Below, piece after piece: positions 21,573 through 32,545 of a DNA stretch of 64,000 bases (positions are counted from its first letter, which is position 1; each line of letters opens with the position of its first letter). Origin of the DNA: Fragilariopsis cylindrus CCMP1102 (Eukaryota; Bacillariophyta; Bacillariophyceae; Bacillariales; Bacillariaceae); NCBI GenBank assembly GCA_900095095.1, contig FMBT01000345.1:210876-274875 (forward strand), read 5' to 3'. The position numbers and the translations under genes were made by a program. The notes below the pieces were generated by a model, which had not been told where the DNA came from, made no database searches, and saw only the letters and a program-made list of their open reading frames with translations.

Positions 21573-24266
21573 TTATTTATTATACGATCTATACAAATCA
21601 TTTTTTGCTTTTAGTTTACATGAATGTCCATTACTACATTGTCCTAACCAATTTTCATAGGCTATTTGTCTACTATTTTGTTGTAAAAAGTGCTGTGTAT
21701 CAATGATCCTATTGAATTCAATACCATAATCATAATATAATAATTTAAACAATATACTTTCCATACGTTGCTGTTGCTGCTGCTGTTGCTGTCGTTCTTG
21801 TGACTTTGATTTCTTATTACTTCTTCCTGTCATTTTAATTTCGGTTGTTTCATTGTCATTAGAAGTAGTAGTAGTAGAGACAGCATCATTAGAAGTAGTA
21901 GTAGCATTATTATTATTACTATGATTACTATTTGTAACAACAATACCATTCATACCAGCTGATGTTAATGTTCTAGATCGGATTGCATGTAAAATCATTT
22001 GACTGTCATTATTATTACTATTATTATTATTATTATTATTATTGGTATTAGTATCGTTGCCATTACTACTACTATTCGCACTATTCGCACTAGCACTGTT
22101 ACTGCTACTAGCATTAGTAGCACTAGCATTACTAGTACTAGTAGTACTACCCATTACTATTAAACATGGACCTTTAGATATTGGATGATGTTTATCTTTT
22201 ATGTTATGACAATAGGCTTTTTTGGAATGTAATTCACTCCATAATTTTGTATGTTGATACTGTGGTACATCCATTCCATTGATACCAATATTATATCCAA
22301 TGGTAACACCCGGTGTAATACAATATTTTTGATTTGAAACAGCACTTAAATAACCTTTATTGGGATTTCCGTAATAATAAGCATTAGTAGCTGTAGTATT
22401 AATATCCGAATACCATTCCATTTGTGTTTGTATACACCAATATAACCATTTCGGTTTTGGTGGTGGTTGCAGAAGCAATGAATCCGGTACTGCTGCTCCT
22501 GCTGCTGCTGCAACGTCAATAGTAGAGTTTGTATCATTATTAATCGTCGACCTCGTCATCGTCGTTGTCTTATTCGTCGTCGTCGTCGTCGAAGAAGAAG
22601 CTACGTTACCACTATTACTATTACTACCAATACCGGTACCCAAAAATCGTTGTATTGCTATAGTTTGTATTCTTTCGATATATTGATACTGTAATCCATC
22701 ATCGGCATCTAATCTTGTTTCTAATATAGGTACTGTTTCACGTAAGTCATAGGCCTTTCGTAATTTTACCATATCACCAGTATAGACTTTAGCTAATTCA
22801 GCTAATGGTACTTTCACATTAGTTGTAGTATTACTACTATTACTAGTCATACTAGTAGTAGTAGTAGTGTTATTTAACAACGATGTAGTGGGTAATATTG
22901 ATAATAATTCTTCACCCTCTTGTCCATCACGCCATGAACCACCATGACCTTCAATATTAAAATTATAATTGGATCCAACCACATATATATTATTTTGCCC
23001 TGTTGATAGTGTCACATTATTGATGGCATCTATTAAGGGTTGGAAAATTAATTTATGTGTATCTGATTCATTTGCAGCAGTAGTACCAGTAATAGCCAAT
23101 AATGGATCAATTTTAATAATCCAGATAAAATTTTGATTTGTTTGTTTTTGAATGGTTGGTAAACAAAATGTTAGAAATTGTTTTAATCGTGCTTGTCCTA
23201 ATAAAGTTAAATAATTAGTTGCAGTTGTATTAGTTGTATTTGTGTTATTTGTATTACCTTGATTATTTGTATTATTTGTACTATTTGTATATCTATAATG
23301 TTGCATAAATCTTGTATGTATTATATGTATAATTTTATCTGAATTTGAATTTGAATCATATTCTTGTTGTAATACACGTCCCTGTTCATGTTCGTCTTTT
23401 TGTTTCTCTTTCTCTTTCTGTAGTTTCTGCTCATTACTGTTGTTGTCCTCCTCCTCCTCCTTTTCTTTTGCTGCCGCTACTACTACTGCTACTTTATAGT
23501 CATTCTTTGTTATTATGGTTGCTGTAGTAATATTACCACTATTCCCTTTATTGCTGTAAATACTACTACTACTACTACTACTACTATTGTTCGTCATCGA
23601 TTGATTCTTGATTGTTGGATGTTCGTGTTCGTGTTTTTGTTGTGGACGAATCAAATGTATATCAACCTCTTCTAATTCTTCTAATTCTTCTTCTTTCTTA
23701 TTGACGTCATTCATCTTCTTCGGTTCCTTTCTCATTTTCATTTGTAGTTGGGTTTTTTGTTTTTGGTTATGGCCGACTAGGACTGCTGGATGATGATGAT
23801 GTCTCAATGATGATGATGAATCTAAATCTGAATCTTTAGTAGGAAGTTTTATCGCTGGATGATGATGATTATTACGATTATGATTATGAGTATGATGTTG
23901 TAATTGTTGAATTTTAGTTTCTTGTTGTTCTTTCCGTTTTAGACGTTCTTCTTCAAAATATTGACGTTGTTGATAGGGTGAAAGTAATCCATGATAATTA
24001 TTATTATTATGAGAATGATTATGTAATACAATATTGTACATTGATATTTGTATAACACCAATAATTCCAATTGCTATTAAGAATATTGGGATACAATATT
24101 TTTTAGAATACTTTCGAAATAAGGTAGACTTTAATGATGACGACGAAGAGGAGGAAGTGGAATTTGAATTCCGTCGCCTTCTATTGTTGCTACTACTACT
24201 AATACTACTACTACTACTACCAGAAACTCCTCGTCCCGCTGTCGCTGTTGAATAATTACTATTCAT
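21573..24266 (-). CDS. Putative rhamnosyltransferase-like glycosyltransferase, type II membrane protein
   Basis: Single exon, 897 residues. A Ser/Asn/Arg-rich cytoplasmic tail precedes one membrane anchor at about 59-80 (IPIFLIAIGIIGVIQISMYN), giving Golgi type II topology. A long low-complexity stem (80-300, rich in His, Gln, Glu, Ser) follows. The catalytic part begins at about 310 with IIHIIHTRFMQHYRY, then QFLTFCLPTIQKQTNQNFIW and the acidic motif ETRLDADDGL near 515, and ends with CIQTQMEWYSD and GYNIGINGMDV. This order resembles the putative rhamnosyltransferase family (PF11316), in which the DADDG acidic cluster would bind the nucleotide-sugar metal. It should build surface or secreted glycans. 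Asn/Thr/Ser runs interrupt the domain, including an Asn run near 740. The family is moderately certain; the sugar is not. Confidence 0.65.
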   Translation of the reverse strand: MNSNYSTATAGRGVSGSSSSSISSSSNNRRRRNSNSTSSSSSSSLKSTLFRKYSKKYCIPIFLIAIGIIGVIQISMYNIVLHNHSHNNNNYHGLLSPYQQRQYFEEERLKRKEQQETKIQQLQHHTHNHNRNNHHHPAIKLPTKDSDLDSSSSLRHHHHPAVLVGHNQKQKTQLQMKMRKEPKKMNDVNKKEEELEELEEVDIHLIRPQQKHEHEHPTIKNQSMTNNSSSSSSSSIYSNKGNSGNITTATIITKNDYKVAVVVAAAKEKEEEEDNNSNEQKLQKEKEKQKDEHEQGRVLQQEYDSNSNSDKIIHIIHTRFMQHYRYTNSTNNTNNQGNTNNTNTTNTTATNYLTLLGQARLKQFLTFCLPTIQKQTNQNFIWIIKIDPLLAITGTTAANESDTHKLIFQPLIDAINNVTLSTGQNNIYVVGSNYNFNIEGHGGSWRDGQEGEELLSILPTTSLLNNTTTTTSMTSNSSNTTTNVKVPLAELAKVYTGDMVKLRKAYDLRETVPILETRLDADDGLQYQYIERIQTIAIQRFLGTGIGSNSNSGNVASSSTTTTTNKTTTMTRSTINNDTNSTIDVAAAAGAAVPDSLLLQPPPKPKWLYWCIQTQMEWYSDINTTATNAYYYGNPNKGYLSAVSNQKYCITPGVTIGYNIGINGMDVPQYQHTKLWSELHSKKAYCHNIKDKHHPISKGPCLIVMGSTTSTSNASATNASSSNSASANSANSSSNGNDTNTNNNNNNNNSNNNDSQMILHAIRSRTLTSAGMNGIVVTNSNHSNNNNATTTSNDAVSTTTTSNDNETTEIKMTGRSNKKSKSQERQQQQQQQQRMESILFKLLYYDYGIEFNRIIDTQHFLQQNSRQIAYENWLGQCSNGHSCKLKAKNDLYRSYNK

Positions 24267-24962
24267 TGTTTCGTTTCAATTGCTTTTTCTTTTTCTTTAT
24301 CTCTCTCTCTCTCCCAAATATTGAGTCTAATCTACTGTAGTCGACTAGATTCGAAGATTCGCTGACTGACTGACTCTGGGACTATGATGACTCGTGCTGT
24401 TTCGATATAATTCGATTCGTCGATACATCCTACTCTTTATATATACCGTATTGATGTGACAACGCTACCTAGCTAGCTATCTAGTATCCAGTAGACCGTT
24501 GTTTACATTCTTCTTGTGTATGATTATTTTTTTCTTCTGCCATGATGATGTCTTCGTCTTATTTATTGTAAAGGTTCGCGCTTTAATAATGGGGCGCATT
24601 TTTTTGTTTTGTTTTGTAAAAGGACAGTATTCGGGGGATCCATTAGTCCTAAAATTGATTCCTACTAGTACTACCATAGTTTTCTTTTATGACCAGTGAA
24701 AAGTCATATACTGTAACAAGGAAAGATTTTGTTTTTTATTATGACTTTATTGTGAGTAGATAAGATTTAAGTATTGCACTTGAAGTACAGTATGTAAGTA
24801 CAACAGGTGTATGCCTGTACCACTTTACTACCATACTGGTATCACAGAAAGAGAGACAACGATTTGTATTATTCCTGTGTATTCAATAAAGAAAAACTGT
24901 ACACAACATACATAGTAACTCAACGACGACGACGACGACAACATCCGTTCGACTACAATTAG
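24267..24962. other. Divergent promoter region
   Basis: Lies between the start codons of the glycosyltransferase (-) and the Asp-rich membrane protein (+). A (CT)n tract is at 24300-24313 and a TATATATA stretch at about 24437. No gene is seen. Confidence 0.4.
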
Positions 24963-25717
24963 ATGGGATATACTGATAGTCTTAATAAATATATTCCAAC
25001 TACACCACCGCCCAGTCGCAAAACAAAAAATAAAAGTTTGAGTAGATTTAGTTTTAGTAATATGGGTACATCCAGTCGATTTGATAGAAGTGCATCTTCC
25101 AATAAACAATCAAGACAAAATAGTAAATATTTAGAAAAAAAAGAACATGCGGGTTTATTTTTATGGAAAAAATATTGTCGTCGTCTGATTAGTGTCATAT
25201 TTATTGCCACTATATCAATACTTGTATGGGATTTATCTCAATCCTCTTCATCATCATCGGAACAACATGAATCATCAGTGTTATCTTCCTCTACTAGTAG
25301 TATAAAAACGACCAATACAAATAAGAATAAAAACACAGGAGGAGGAAAACTAAAAAAAAGATCCAAAAAATTAAGAAAAAAGTTGTTGGTGTTGGTAGTG
25401 GAACTGCTAGTCCAACAGAAGAACCAACTGCATTTAAAAACAGTAATGATGAAGATGACGACGACGATGATGATGATGATGAAGTAGAGGAAGATAACAC
25501 CAATAATAAGAACGCAAACAAAAGAGAAGGACCTACAAAAAAGATCAATAAAATTAAAAAAAAAGATGTTGTTGGTAGTGGAACTGCTAGTCCAACAGAG
25601 GAACCAACTGCACTTGGAAAAAGTGAAGATGAAGATGACGATGATGATTTATTAAAGGAGGACGATGATGATGATGACGATGATGATGATGACGATGATG
25701 ATGATGATAAAAAGTGA
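24963..25717 (+). CDS. Asp-rich single-pass membrane protein, frame-shifted
   Basis: The frame from ATG 24963 encodes a basic, Ser-rich N-terminus, one membrane segment at about 78-96 (RLISVIFIATISILVWDL), then Ser-rich and Lys-rich stretches. It then runs out of frame near 25384. From about 25330 to the TGA at 25715-25717 another frame takes over, with two copies of a unit KKK..VVG..GSGTASPTEEPTA (25376-25435 and 25559-25611), each followed by a long Asp run. The shift fits one missing base in an A-rich tract (for example A6 at 25375-25380) or an unseen intron. The joined product would be about 250 residues: a type II membrane protein with a very acidic lumenal or outer domain. Function unknown; acidic runs of this kind could bind calcium or other cations. 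Confidence 0.5.
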
Positions 25718-26547
25718 AAACATCTGCCGTCAAAAAGAGAAAGGAAAAAACAACAACATGATGATAACGATGATGAGGATGATGTTTAAACCAGAAAGTT
25801 AACTTAACTGATTTGATTTGATTTGATTTTACACAAACGCATGCAACTTTATTTATTTACTTTCTATTTCATTTATTCATTCCATTGATCTTATTATCTT
25901 TTATCTAACATTCTGTTCTTTCTGTACTCTGTCCTGTACTCTGTACTATTATATTTTGTACTATTTATTCATTACATGCCTGTGTGCTTTAATTTGTTCG
26001 TGTCAACAAACGCTCAGCGGCTCATTTCGATCTCCTTCCTTCCTATTCATTTTCGTTTTCGTTTTCGATTCATTCATTCATTTGATTTATGGTTTTGTTT
26101 TTATTTATACGTATACGTTATACCGTGTAGGATAGACTACTATGTAGTACACAAAAGTTAATAACTTCTTTTTCTTGAATTAAATACTTCTTTTTTTCTT
26201 CTATAAAAATCATTATCATCTTCATCACACCATTTTTGTTCATATACACAGTAGTCAATTGTTGCCTACAAGTACAGTAGCTTGTAAGGTGTATGAAACA
26301 AGTAGTGAATGATGAATCGAATGAATCGACGAGTCCCGTCCAGTCAGATGAATCGATTCCAGTCACTAACAAGTTTTCTTTATCGAGATTTTTTATTTAT
26401 TTGTGATGAAAGATACATCTTTGTTGTACTCTACTAACGTTAGTAGTAGCTAGTAATTCTGAGAACGATTGATAGAGATTGATTGATTGATTGATTGATG
26501 CATTGAATCATTTGATTTACACTCTATAGTATTGTAAACTACAATCA
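25718..26547. other. Intergenic region upstream of the sulfatase
   Basis: Simple-sequence tracts such as (GATTT)n near 25812, CGTTTT repeats near 26051 and (GATT)n near 26475. No gene is seen. Confidence 0.4.
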
Positions 26548-29500
26548 ATGACGATGATGACGATGATGATAAGGACGATGATGTTATTTGGTTATTACTA
26601 TTCATTACTACTATTCATTTGTACTACTACCAGTGTTTTAATATTCGCCAATAGTGATGTCATTATCGTTGCTGCTGCTGCTGATGCTGATACTACAATA
26701 ATAAATGGAGAAGAAGAATTGAATCAACATCAAAATCAAAATCAACATCAAAATCAACATTCAAGACAACAAAGACAACAAAGACGTAAAAGTAAAAGTA
26801 AACCAAGTGTACGTCCAAATTTTGTGATAATATTAACAGATGATTTAGATTATTCATTAGGTGGTATAAATGCATCCACATTAAATAAAACAAGATATTT
26901 TATTGGTGGTGGTGATCACGGTCATGGCAATAATAGTAATAACAAAGGAGGAGGATATGGCAAAACAATCAATAATTGGTTTGTACAAACACCAGTCTGT
27001 TGTTCAAGTCGTGCGGAATTATTGACAGGGAAAATGTATCATAATTTAAAAGCTCCTCAACCTCAAGCAAAAAGTGCAACTCAAAACAGCAACAACAACA
27101 ACAACAACAACAGCAACAACAACAACAACAACAACAACAAAACAGCAACCACATCAATGTATGCATATTAATGTCGATGGTACAAATTCCAGTCATATAT
27201 TCTGGGATCACTATTATTTTGCACAATATTTTAGTAGTCATACTGCTGCTGCTTCTACATCTGCTTCTACTTCTGCTTCTGGCGCTTCAGCTTCTACTTC
27301 TAATGAAGAGTCGCCGGAATCAAAATCGGAATCCGAATCATCGGAATCCAATGCAAATAATAATCTACTGGATTATACTATTGGTATATTTGGAAAACAT
27401 TTAAATACTCAAAATCCATCAAATTTTTTACCCAAAGGTATTAATGAAATGTTAATTAATGGTGGTGGTAATTATTTAAATCCATCCTTTTACATGGTAT
27501 ACGACGTACTAGTACTAACAAAAATAACACTAATGACAAGAATGATAAGGACAATGACAATAATAATGATGATGTTAAAATTGAAGAAGTTCTATGTAAT
27601 AATTGTACCAAAACAACAGGATATCCATGCTATTCCACCTCCGTTATAGGGAATGCAAGTTTAGCATGGATACGGAAACAAGTACAAGTCAATGGTAATA
27701 ATGTTGAAGACAGTACTAATGAAGAGATTGACGATACGACTGCTGCAACTAATACTGAGAAACAAAGTAAGAAACCATTTTTTGCTTTAATATCATTAAA
27801 GGCACCACATATACAAGATGGGAATGGTTTTCCTACAGCGATACCAGCACCATGGTATACAGATACAATGATCAATGAAATGATGGCACCAAGAACACCT
27901 AATTATAATACTACTGGTTCTACTACACAAAATCCCAAACATTGGTTAATACGTCAACAAACTCCAATCACACAACTAGAAGAAGTCAAAATTGATGATT
28001 TATATATATCCAGATTAAAATCATTACTGAGTGTGGATGATTTAATAGAAGAGTTAATAACAACACTGGGACCAACAGATTTAAATATATTGGATAATAC
28101 CTATATTATCTTTACCAGTGATAATGGATATCGATTAGGACAATATCAAATACCACAATGTAAATTACATCCCTATGAAAATGATCTACGTGTACCATTT
28201 TTAATACGAGGTCCCGGGATCTATAATAGTGCTGATAATGTAGATAATAATGTGAATGCAGATAATGTGAATAATATTGACAGACGACAACAACGAGAAC
28301 AGCAACAACCAACAACAACAACATCATCAACAGAAAGAGAAACAGAAAGTTCAACGACGACGACGACGACTGCGTCTGTATCAGATTCAGATTCAGATTC
28401 AGATGATAATACTAATGCTGCAGTTACGACTACTAGTACGTCAGAGGATCCTCCTATACCACCTTTAGGTGCAATATTTTCACATATACATTTAATGCCA
28501 ACATTATTAGGATTAGCAACATCCAACTATCGTTCACAATCCATTCTACCAAAGACAATGGATGGTACTAATTTAGCATCCTATCTAATTGATTATAATC
28601 CTTCAAATATTAATGATGATATTAATGGCGGCGGTGATGGCATTATTGATGATCAGTATGAGGATGATCACTATGATGATACCAGTGCTGCTACCGAAGA
28701 CTTCGTGATAGATCCTACTACTTCTACTACGCGTTATACGACGAGGATAACGACGACAATGAATGATACAAATACCAATAGTATTACGGATACAGATACA
28801 GATAATAAGAATAATACAGATGATAATGAAAATGATGTGGTATCATTATTAATTGAATATACAAGTTTAGGAAATGTGATACGTTATCAACATTTAGTGG
28901 ATACCTATAATCATTCCTTTATTGCATTACGAATTATGCCAAAAAATATTGCAATACAAACAACACAATTACAGACACAAACAAAGCAATCACAATCACA
29001 AACAAAGCAGCAATCGCCACAAGATCGTCATAAGAAACGTTATAAGCAACGTCAACAACAAACGTTACTGCATGATTTGAAACAACAACAACAACAATCA
29101 AAGTCCCAACAATCACAACAATCGCATTACTACTACTTGAAGAAGAAGAATCAGAATCAGGAGAAGAATCTGAATCTAAATCTAACAACAACTTTAACAA
29201 CTGCAACAACAACAGCAGTTAGTAGACGACGACAACGACAACGACGACAACGACAACGTAGTCGGGTTCTATATAATAATTCAACTACAACTACAATTAC
29301 AACAAAAACAAAAACAAGAGATGATATTATCAAATTCAAATCATCCAACAAAAATAATAGTAATGCAAATGGAATAATATCAAATAATATTAAATATATT
29401 GAATTTCGGGATAGTCGTATTGATTATACCAATACCAAAACAAAACCATTAGAATATGAATTATATGATTTAGAGAAGGATCCATATGAATTAAATAATA

Positions 29501-29655
29501 TCTATTATCATAATAATAATAATAATAATAATAATAATCCTGCTGATTATGATATATCATTCGAATATAAAAAGAAATTAGAAAATAAAATAAAACGATT
29601 ATTACATTGTAATGGTCAATCATGTCGATATGAACATTCTACAGGATTAGATTAA
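26548..29655 (+). CDS. Secreted sulfatase (GlcNAc-6-sulfatase-like), two frame changes
   Basis: A signal peptide at about 10-35 precedes the sulfatase start RPNFVIILTDDLDYS, whose Asp pair binds calcium. The active-site region reads TPVCCSSRAELLTGK: Cys-Cys-Ser-Ser-Arg instead of the usual C-x-P/A-x-R, followed by YHN. The frame then changes inside a (CAA)n tract (27083-27139). The next frame carries YTIGIFGKHLN and LINGGGNYLNPSF, as in N-acetylglucosamine-6-sulfatases. It shifts back near 27495-27515 to the first frame, which holds KPFFALISLKAPH, the metal-binding TSDNGYRLGQ, YENDLRVPFLIRGPGI (28101-28215) and the C-terminal YELYDLEKDPYELNN. Such enzymes hydrolyse sulfate esters of glycans after Cys is converted to formylglycine. 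Huge Asn/Gln/Thr/Asp insertions lengthen it to about 1030 codons, double the normal size. The two shifts cancel, so errors in repeats, introns or a real pseudogene are all possible. Confidence 0.75.
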
Positions 29656-29775
29656 ATCAATATAAAATTTCTCACCAAAAAAAGATATCCAAGTGATGCC
29701 AATAATCCTATCTTATTTGGAATAGAGCCAGTAAGCTGTATCTTTCGTAAAATTTCTGCTGAAATGATATTAGAT
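29652..29775 (-). pseudogene. Leucine-rich-repeat gene fragment
   Basis: On the minus strand an open frame of about 40 codons reads PSNIISAEILRKI followed by QLTGSIPNKIGLLASLGYLF, a clear plant-type LRR unit (LxGxIPxxIGxLxxLxxL), then a stop at 29652-29654. Only one and a half repeats remain. The frame has no start codon and no further LRR units upstream, where a poly-C/G tract lies at 29777-29785. The stop overlaps the sulfatase stop on the other strand. It is best read as the eroded C-terminal end of a former LRR protein gene. Confidence 0.5.
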
Positions 29776-30489
29776 GGAGGGGGGGTAGGTGAAGAAGTTG
29801 TCATGCAAAGTAAAAGCCGTGTAATGTACTGTACTGAGCTGTGCTATGCTATGCTGTACGTGTACGCACAGCACCGTCATATAGGACTGATGTTTAATAT
29901 ATAGTCCAGTACGAAGTGGGTGTCGTATATTTGCGTGGAAAAGACACTCTTTGCATACGCAGATAGAGGAGAGACCATGGTGTATTGTGTATTGTGTCTC
30001 TACGTTTGGGACATGATGACGAATAAATAAACATGTTTCTCTATCTAGCAGGCAGTACCCACCGTGGCTAGATGCGTTTCTTACAAATAATCTAGTACTA
30101 GGTAGAAGTAGCAATAATAATAGTAAGATGGACAATAAAACTTATTGTTTACATAAAAAAACATTATCTACACAAATCCAAACACATCAAGTCTTTCTCT
30201 ACTTCTACGCGCGCATCGAATCTTTCCTTATTTGGATTTGGTGCTACTTGTCCAACAACCACTGGTGGTGGGATAGATAGACATGAGACGCAGATCAGAT
30301 AGTCCATCTTTTAAAAGCCTGCATCCCGTACCATCTCAGCACAACTTGGTTTATTCGTTCGTACATTCGTTCTAAGTATGCCGTGTTATATAACGTCACA
30401 ACACGTCGCATTACGTCACTCGTCGTTCTTGTCTTGTACTTTAATCTCGTACAGGTGATAATAATGACATGGCCATAGACATAGACATA
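29776..30489. other. Intergenic region
   Basis: No gene recognised. Contains overlapping TACTGTAC/AGCTGTGCTATGCTATGCTGTACG short repeats at 29826-29868. Confidence 0.35.
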
Positions 30490-30535
30490 CTTCCTCCGTG
30501 CAACGCCAAATGCATACGCGCTATCGTGAGGAATT
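30490..30535 (+). mobile_element. Single end of the CCTCCGTGCAACG MITE family
   Basis: After TA (30488-30489) comes CTTCCTCCGTGCAACGCC, then ATACGCGCTATCGTGAGG, matching the terminal part of the copies at 35222-35413 and 39684. No second end is found nearby, so this is a truncated or solo end. It lies about 60 bp past the stop codon of the small secreted-protein gene. Confidence 0.5.
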
Positions 30536-30592
30536 TTCACACCATAAAAGCGTAGAGAGTGAGTCAAAACCTTTCAAAATCTATTTCATTTC

Positions 30593-30874
30593 TTAAGTTC
30601 CTGTCGATTTCATTGATGATAATTCTTCTGCACGACTTTCTACTGCTTTGTCTTGAATAGCTGATGATGCTTTGGCTATATTTAAATATCGTGCTTTAAT
30701 TCTATCCATTGTTGGTGCATCAACATCATTGGTTAGATCAATAAATTTACTATTACCACGAGGTCGGAGTTGTCTGTCGGCAGCATTGACAGAAACAGCA
30801 GCAGAAGTGAGAAAATCTAATACAAAAGAAGCAGCGAGAACAACCAAAACAAAAAGTGTGATAAGATTCATCAT
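30593..30874 (-). CDS. Small secreted or membrane-anchored protein with RQLR motif
   Basis: Single exon, 93 residues. A hydrophobic leader (about 3-30, LITLFVLVVLAASFVLDFL) ends at AVSVNAA, a plausible signal-peptidase site. The mature part is about 60 residues, polar and helical, beginning DRQLRPRGNSKFIDL. The RQLR motif just after the leader formally fits the oomycete RxLR pattern and also the RXL proteolytic motif described for some diatom silica-associated proteins; either may be chance in so short a sequence. Function unknown. Composition and a clean signal peptide make it more credible than other short frames here. Confidence 0.5.
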   Translation of the reverse strand: MMNLITLFVLVVLAASFVLDFLTSAAVSVNAADRQLRPRGNSKFIDLTNDVDAPTMDRIKARYLNIAKASSAIQDKAVESRAEELSSMKSTGT

Positions 30875-31627
30875 TGTTGTTACAATTTGCTATTACTTTT
30901 TAAGATTTGAAAGGAAAGATTTTTGTTTGGATTGGATTTGGGGTTTGTAAAATAAAATAATGAGGTTATGATACAATGCAGCAAACAACGTAAGCAAATC
31001 ATTCGTGGGTCGTCGCTCACTAGATCTTGGAAGAGAGCTTCCCATAAATACTAATATCACTATAAATTTCGTCGGAGAGGATGGCTGTTTGAAAATTATG
31101 ATAAATAGGACAGCATCCGGTATTGAGGATATGTAATATTTTTATACGTGTCTCATTCATAGCTCCCCCACCTCGTTTAACTGCTTTCGCGTACGTTTAA
31201 CGCCTAGATTTAACTAAAGAAAAGGTGCTACAGTATATCACATTCGAGGAGGAAATACTACACTTGACGTGTGCACAATTTGAATTTTCTCGGCTGAGTG
31301 AGAATGCTTTTTTGCCAAGCGAAAAACTAACTGCCAATTTCCTTCACTACAGTACTGCAACTTACTCCCACTACTATTAATACCAATCTACATACTGACA
31401 CCAATCATTGCTTGCTCTCTGTGTTACGGCCTGACTGCGTAGCCTGCTACTATACTACCTGCCTGCAAAGGAAATTTGACTAGGAGTGAGATATCTGTGT
31501 GCAGCACTTCAGAAAAACACATAACAAAACCACATCCCTCAAAATATCCACAATATGCTCTGTCTGCCTTTCTATATATAGTTATAATGTATCATACATG
31601 ATACATTTGATATCATTAATTCTTCAT
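30875..31627. other. Intergenic region
   Basis: Upstream of the small secreted-protein gene. No gene or clear repeat is seen. Confidence 0.35.
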
Positions 31628-32545
31628 GTGATGCAGAAGTTTATTACAGGAAGTTTGTGTTGCAATAAGTTCTCAAACAGCAGCAGCAAGCAGTTCTTGT
31701 AGGTGTATCCAATATTCCTTTACCCCCACCCCCACCCACCCCCCTTCCGCAATGCAACAGTCTACAATGTATTTGGTTAAGAGGTTCTAGAATAAAGTGA
31801 GAGGATGGATATCCTTGCTCAGCAATTGAACAAAAGCAAACTAAACAATAACAATAGAAGATATCCTCACAGTTAATGATAGAACTCAGATCTCTGTCTC
31901 CATTGTAGTTGAGTGTAGGTATCTTAATAGCAGCAGCAGCAGCAGCAGCAGTTCATGTTGTTGTTTCATATATATTTTTGGTAATGATATCATGTAGTAC
32001 TAGATAAAACTAGCATGTGCTACAATGTATGATACAATAATATTGCTACCATTTACCTCAATGTAACAACAACCTTTGTGCAACAGATTCTCACACAGCA
32101 GTAGTAGTTCTTATTGTTCTTGATTTTTCATATCATTATTTGGTTGACAGTGCTACTCAAAAGAACCAGCATATGCTAGGAGCGGTCCTACCAAACAGTG
32201 GGAAGATACAGGAATATTGTTGCTGTTCTCTACCTGAATACAACCTTGTTGTTGCCTTTCTTTTTAAGCAGAAGTTTACAAGAAGTGTGCAGCAACAAAA
32301 TCTCACACAGTAGCAGTTCTCTATTGTTGTTGATGGAATGCACCAGCACCAATATTATTGTACCGCATTTCTCTAACACTAGCAGAAGATGTTGTTTTTG
32401 TGTTGTAGTAGCTAATGTTTTTTCTTTCAATATCTTTTGGTTTACAGCACTACTAGATAGAACCAGTAAAAAACAGAAGTGGATGGAGAAGCGGATGCAC
32501 CAGGAATATTACTAGAATACACTTACATGCAGAAGTTTACAGGAA
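31628..32545. repeat. Degenerate tandem repeat region with AGC microsatellite
   Basis: A CAGAAGTTTA..GAAGT..GTGCAACA-like unit with TCTCACACAGCAG-like continuation recurs at 31632, 32088, 32262 and 32530 in diverged form. Another shared stretch, TTTGGTTTACAGCACTACTAGATAGAACCAG / TTTGGTTGACAGTGCTACTCAAAAGAACCAG, is found at about 32427 and 32139. An (AGC)8 tract occupies 31929-31952. No ORF is supported. Confidence 0.45.

Noticed and set aside
21475-21660. Small plus-strand ORF with a hydrophobic segment
   Set aside because: Half of it is antisense to the conserved C-terminus of the glycosyltransferase; no family signal.
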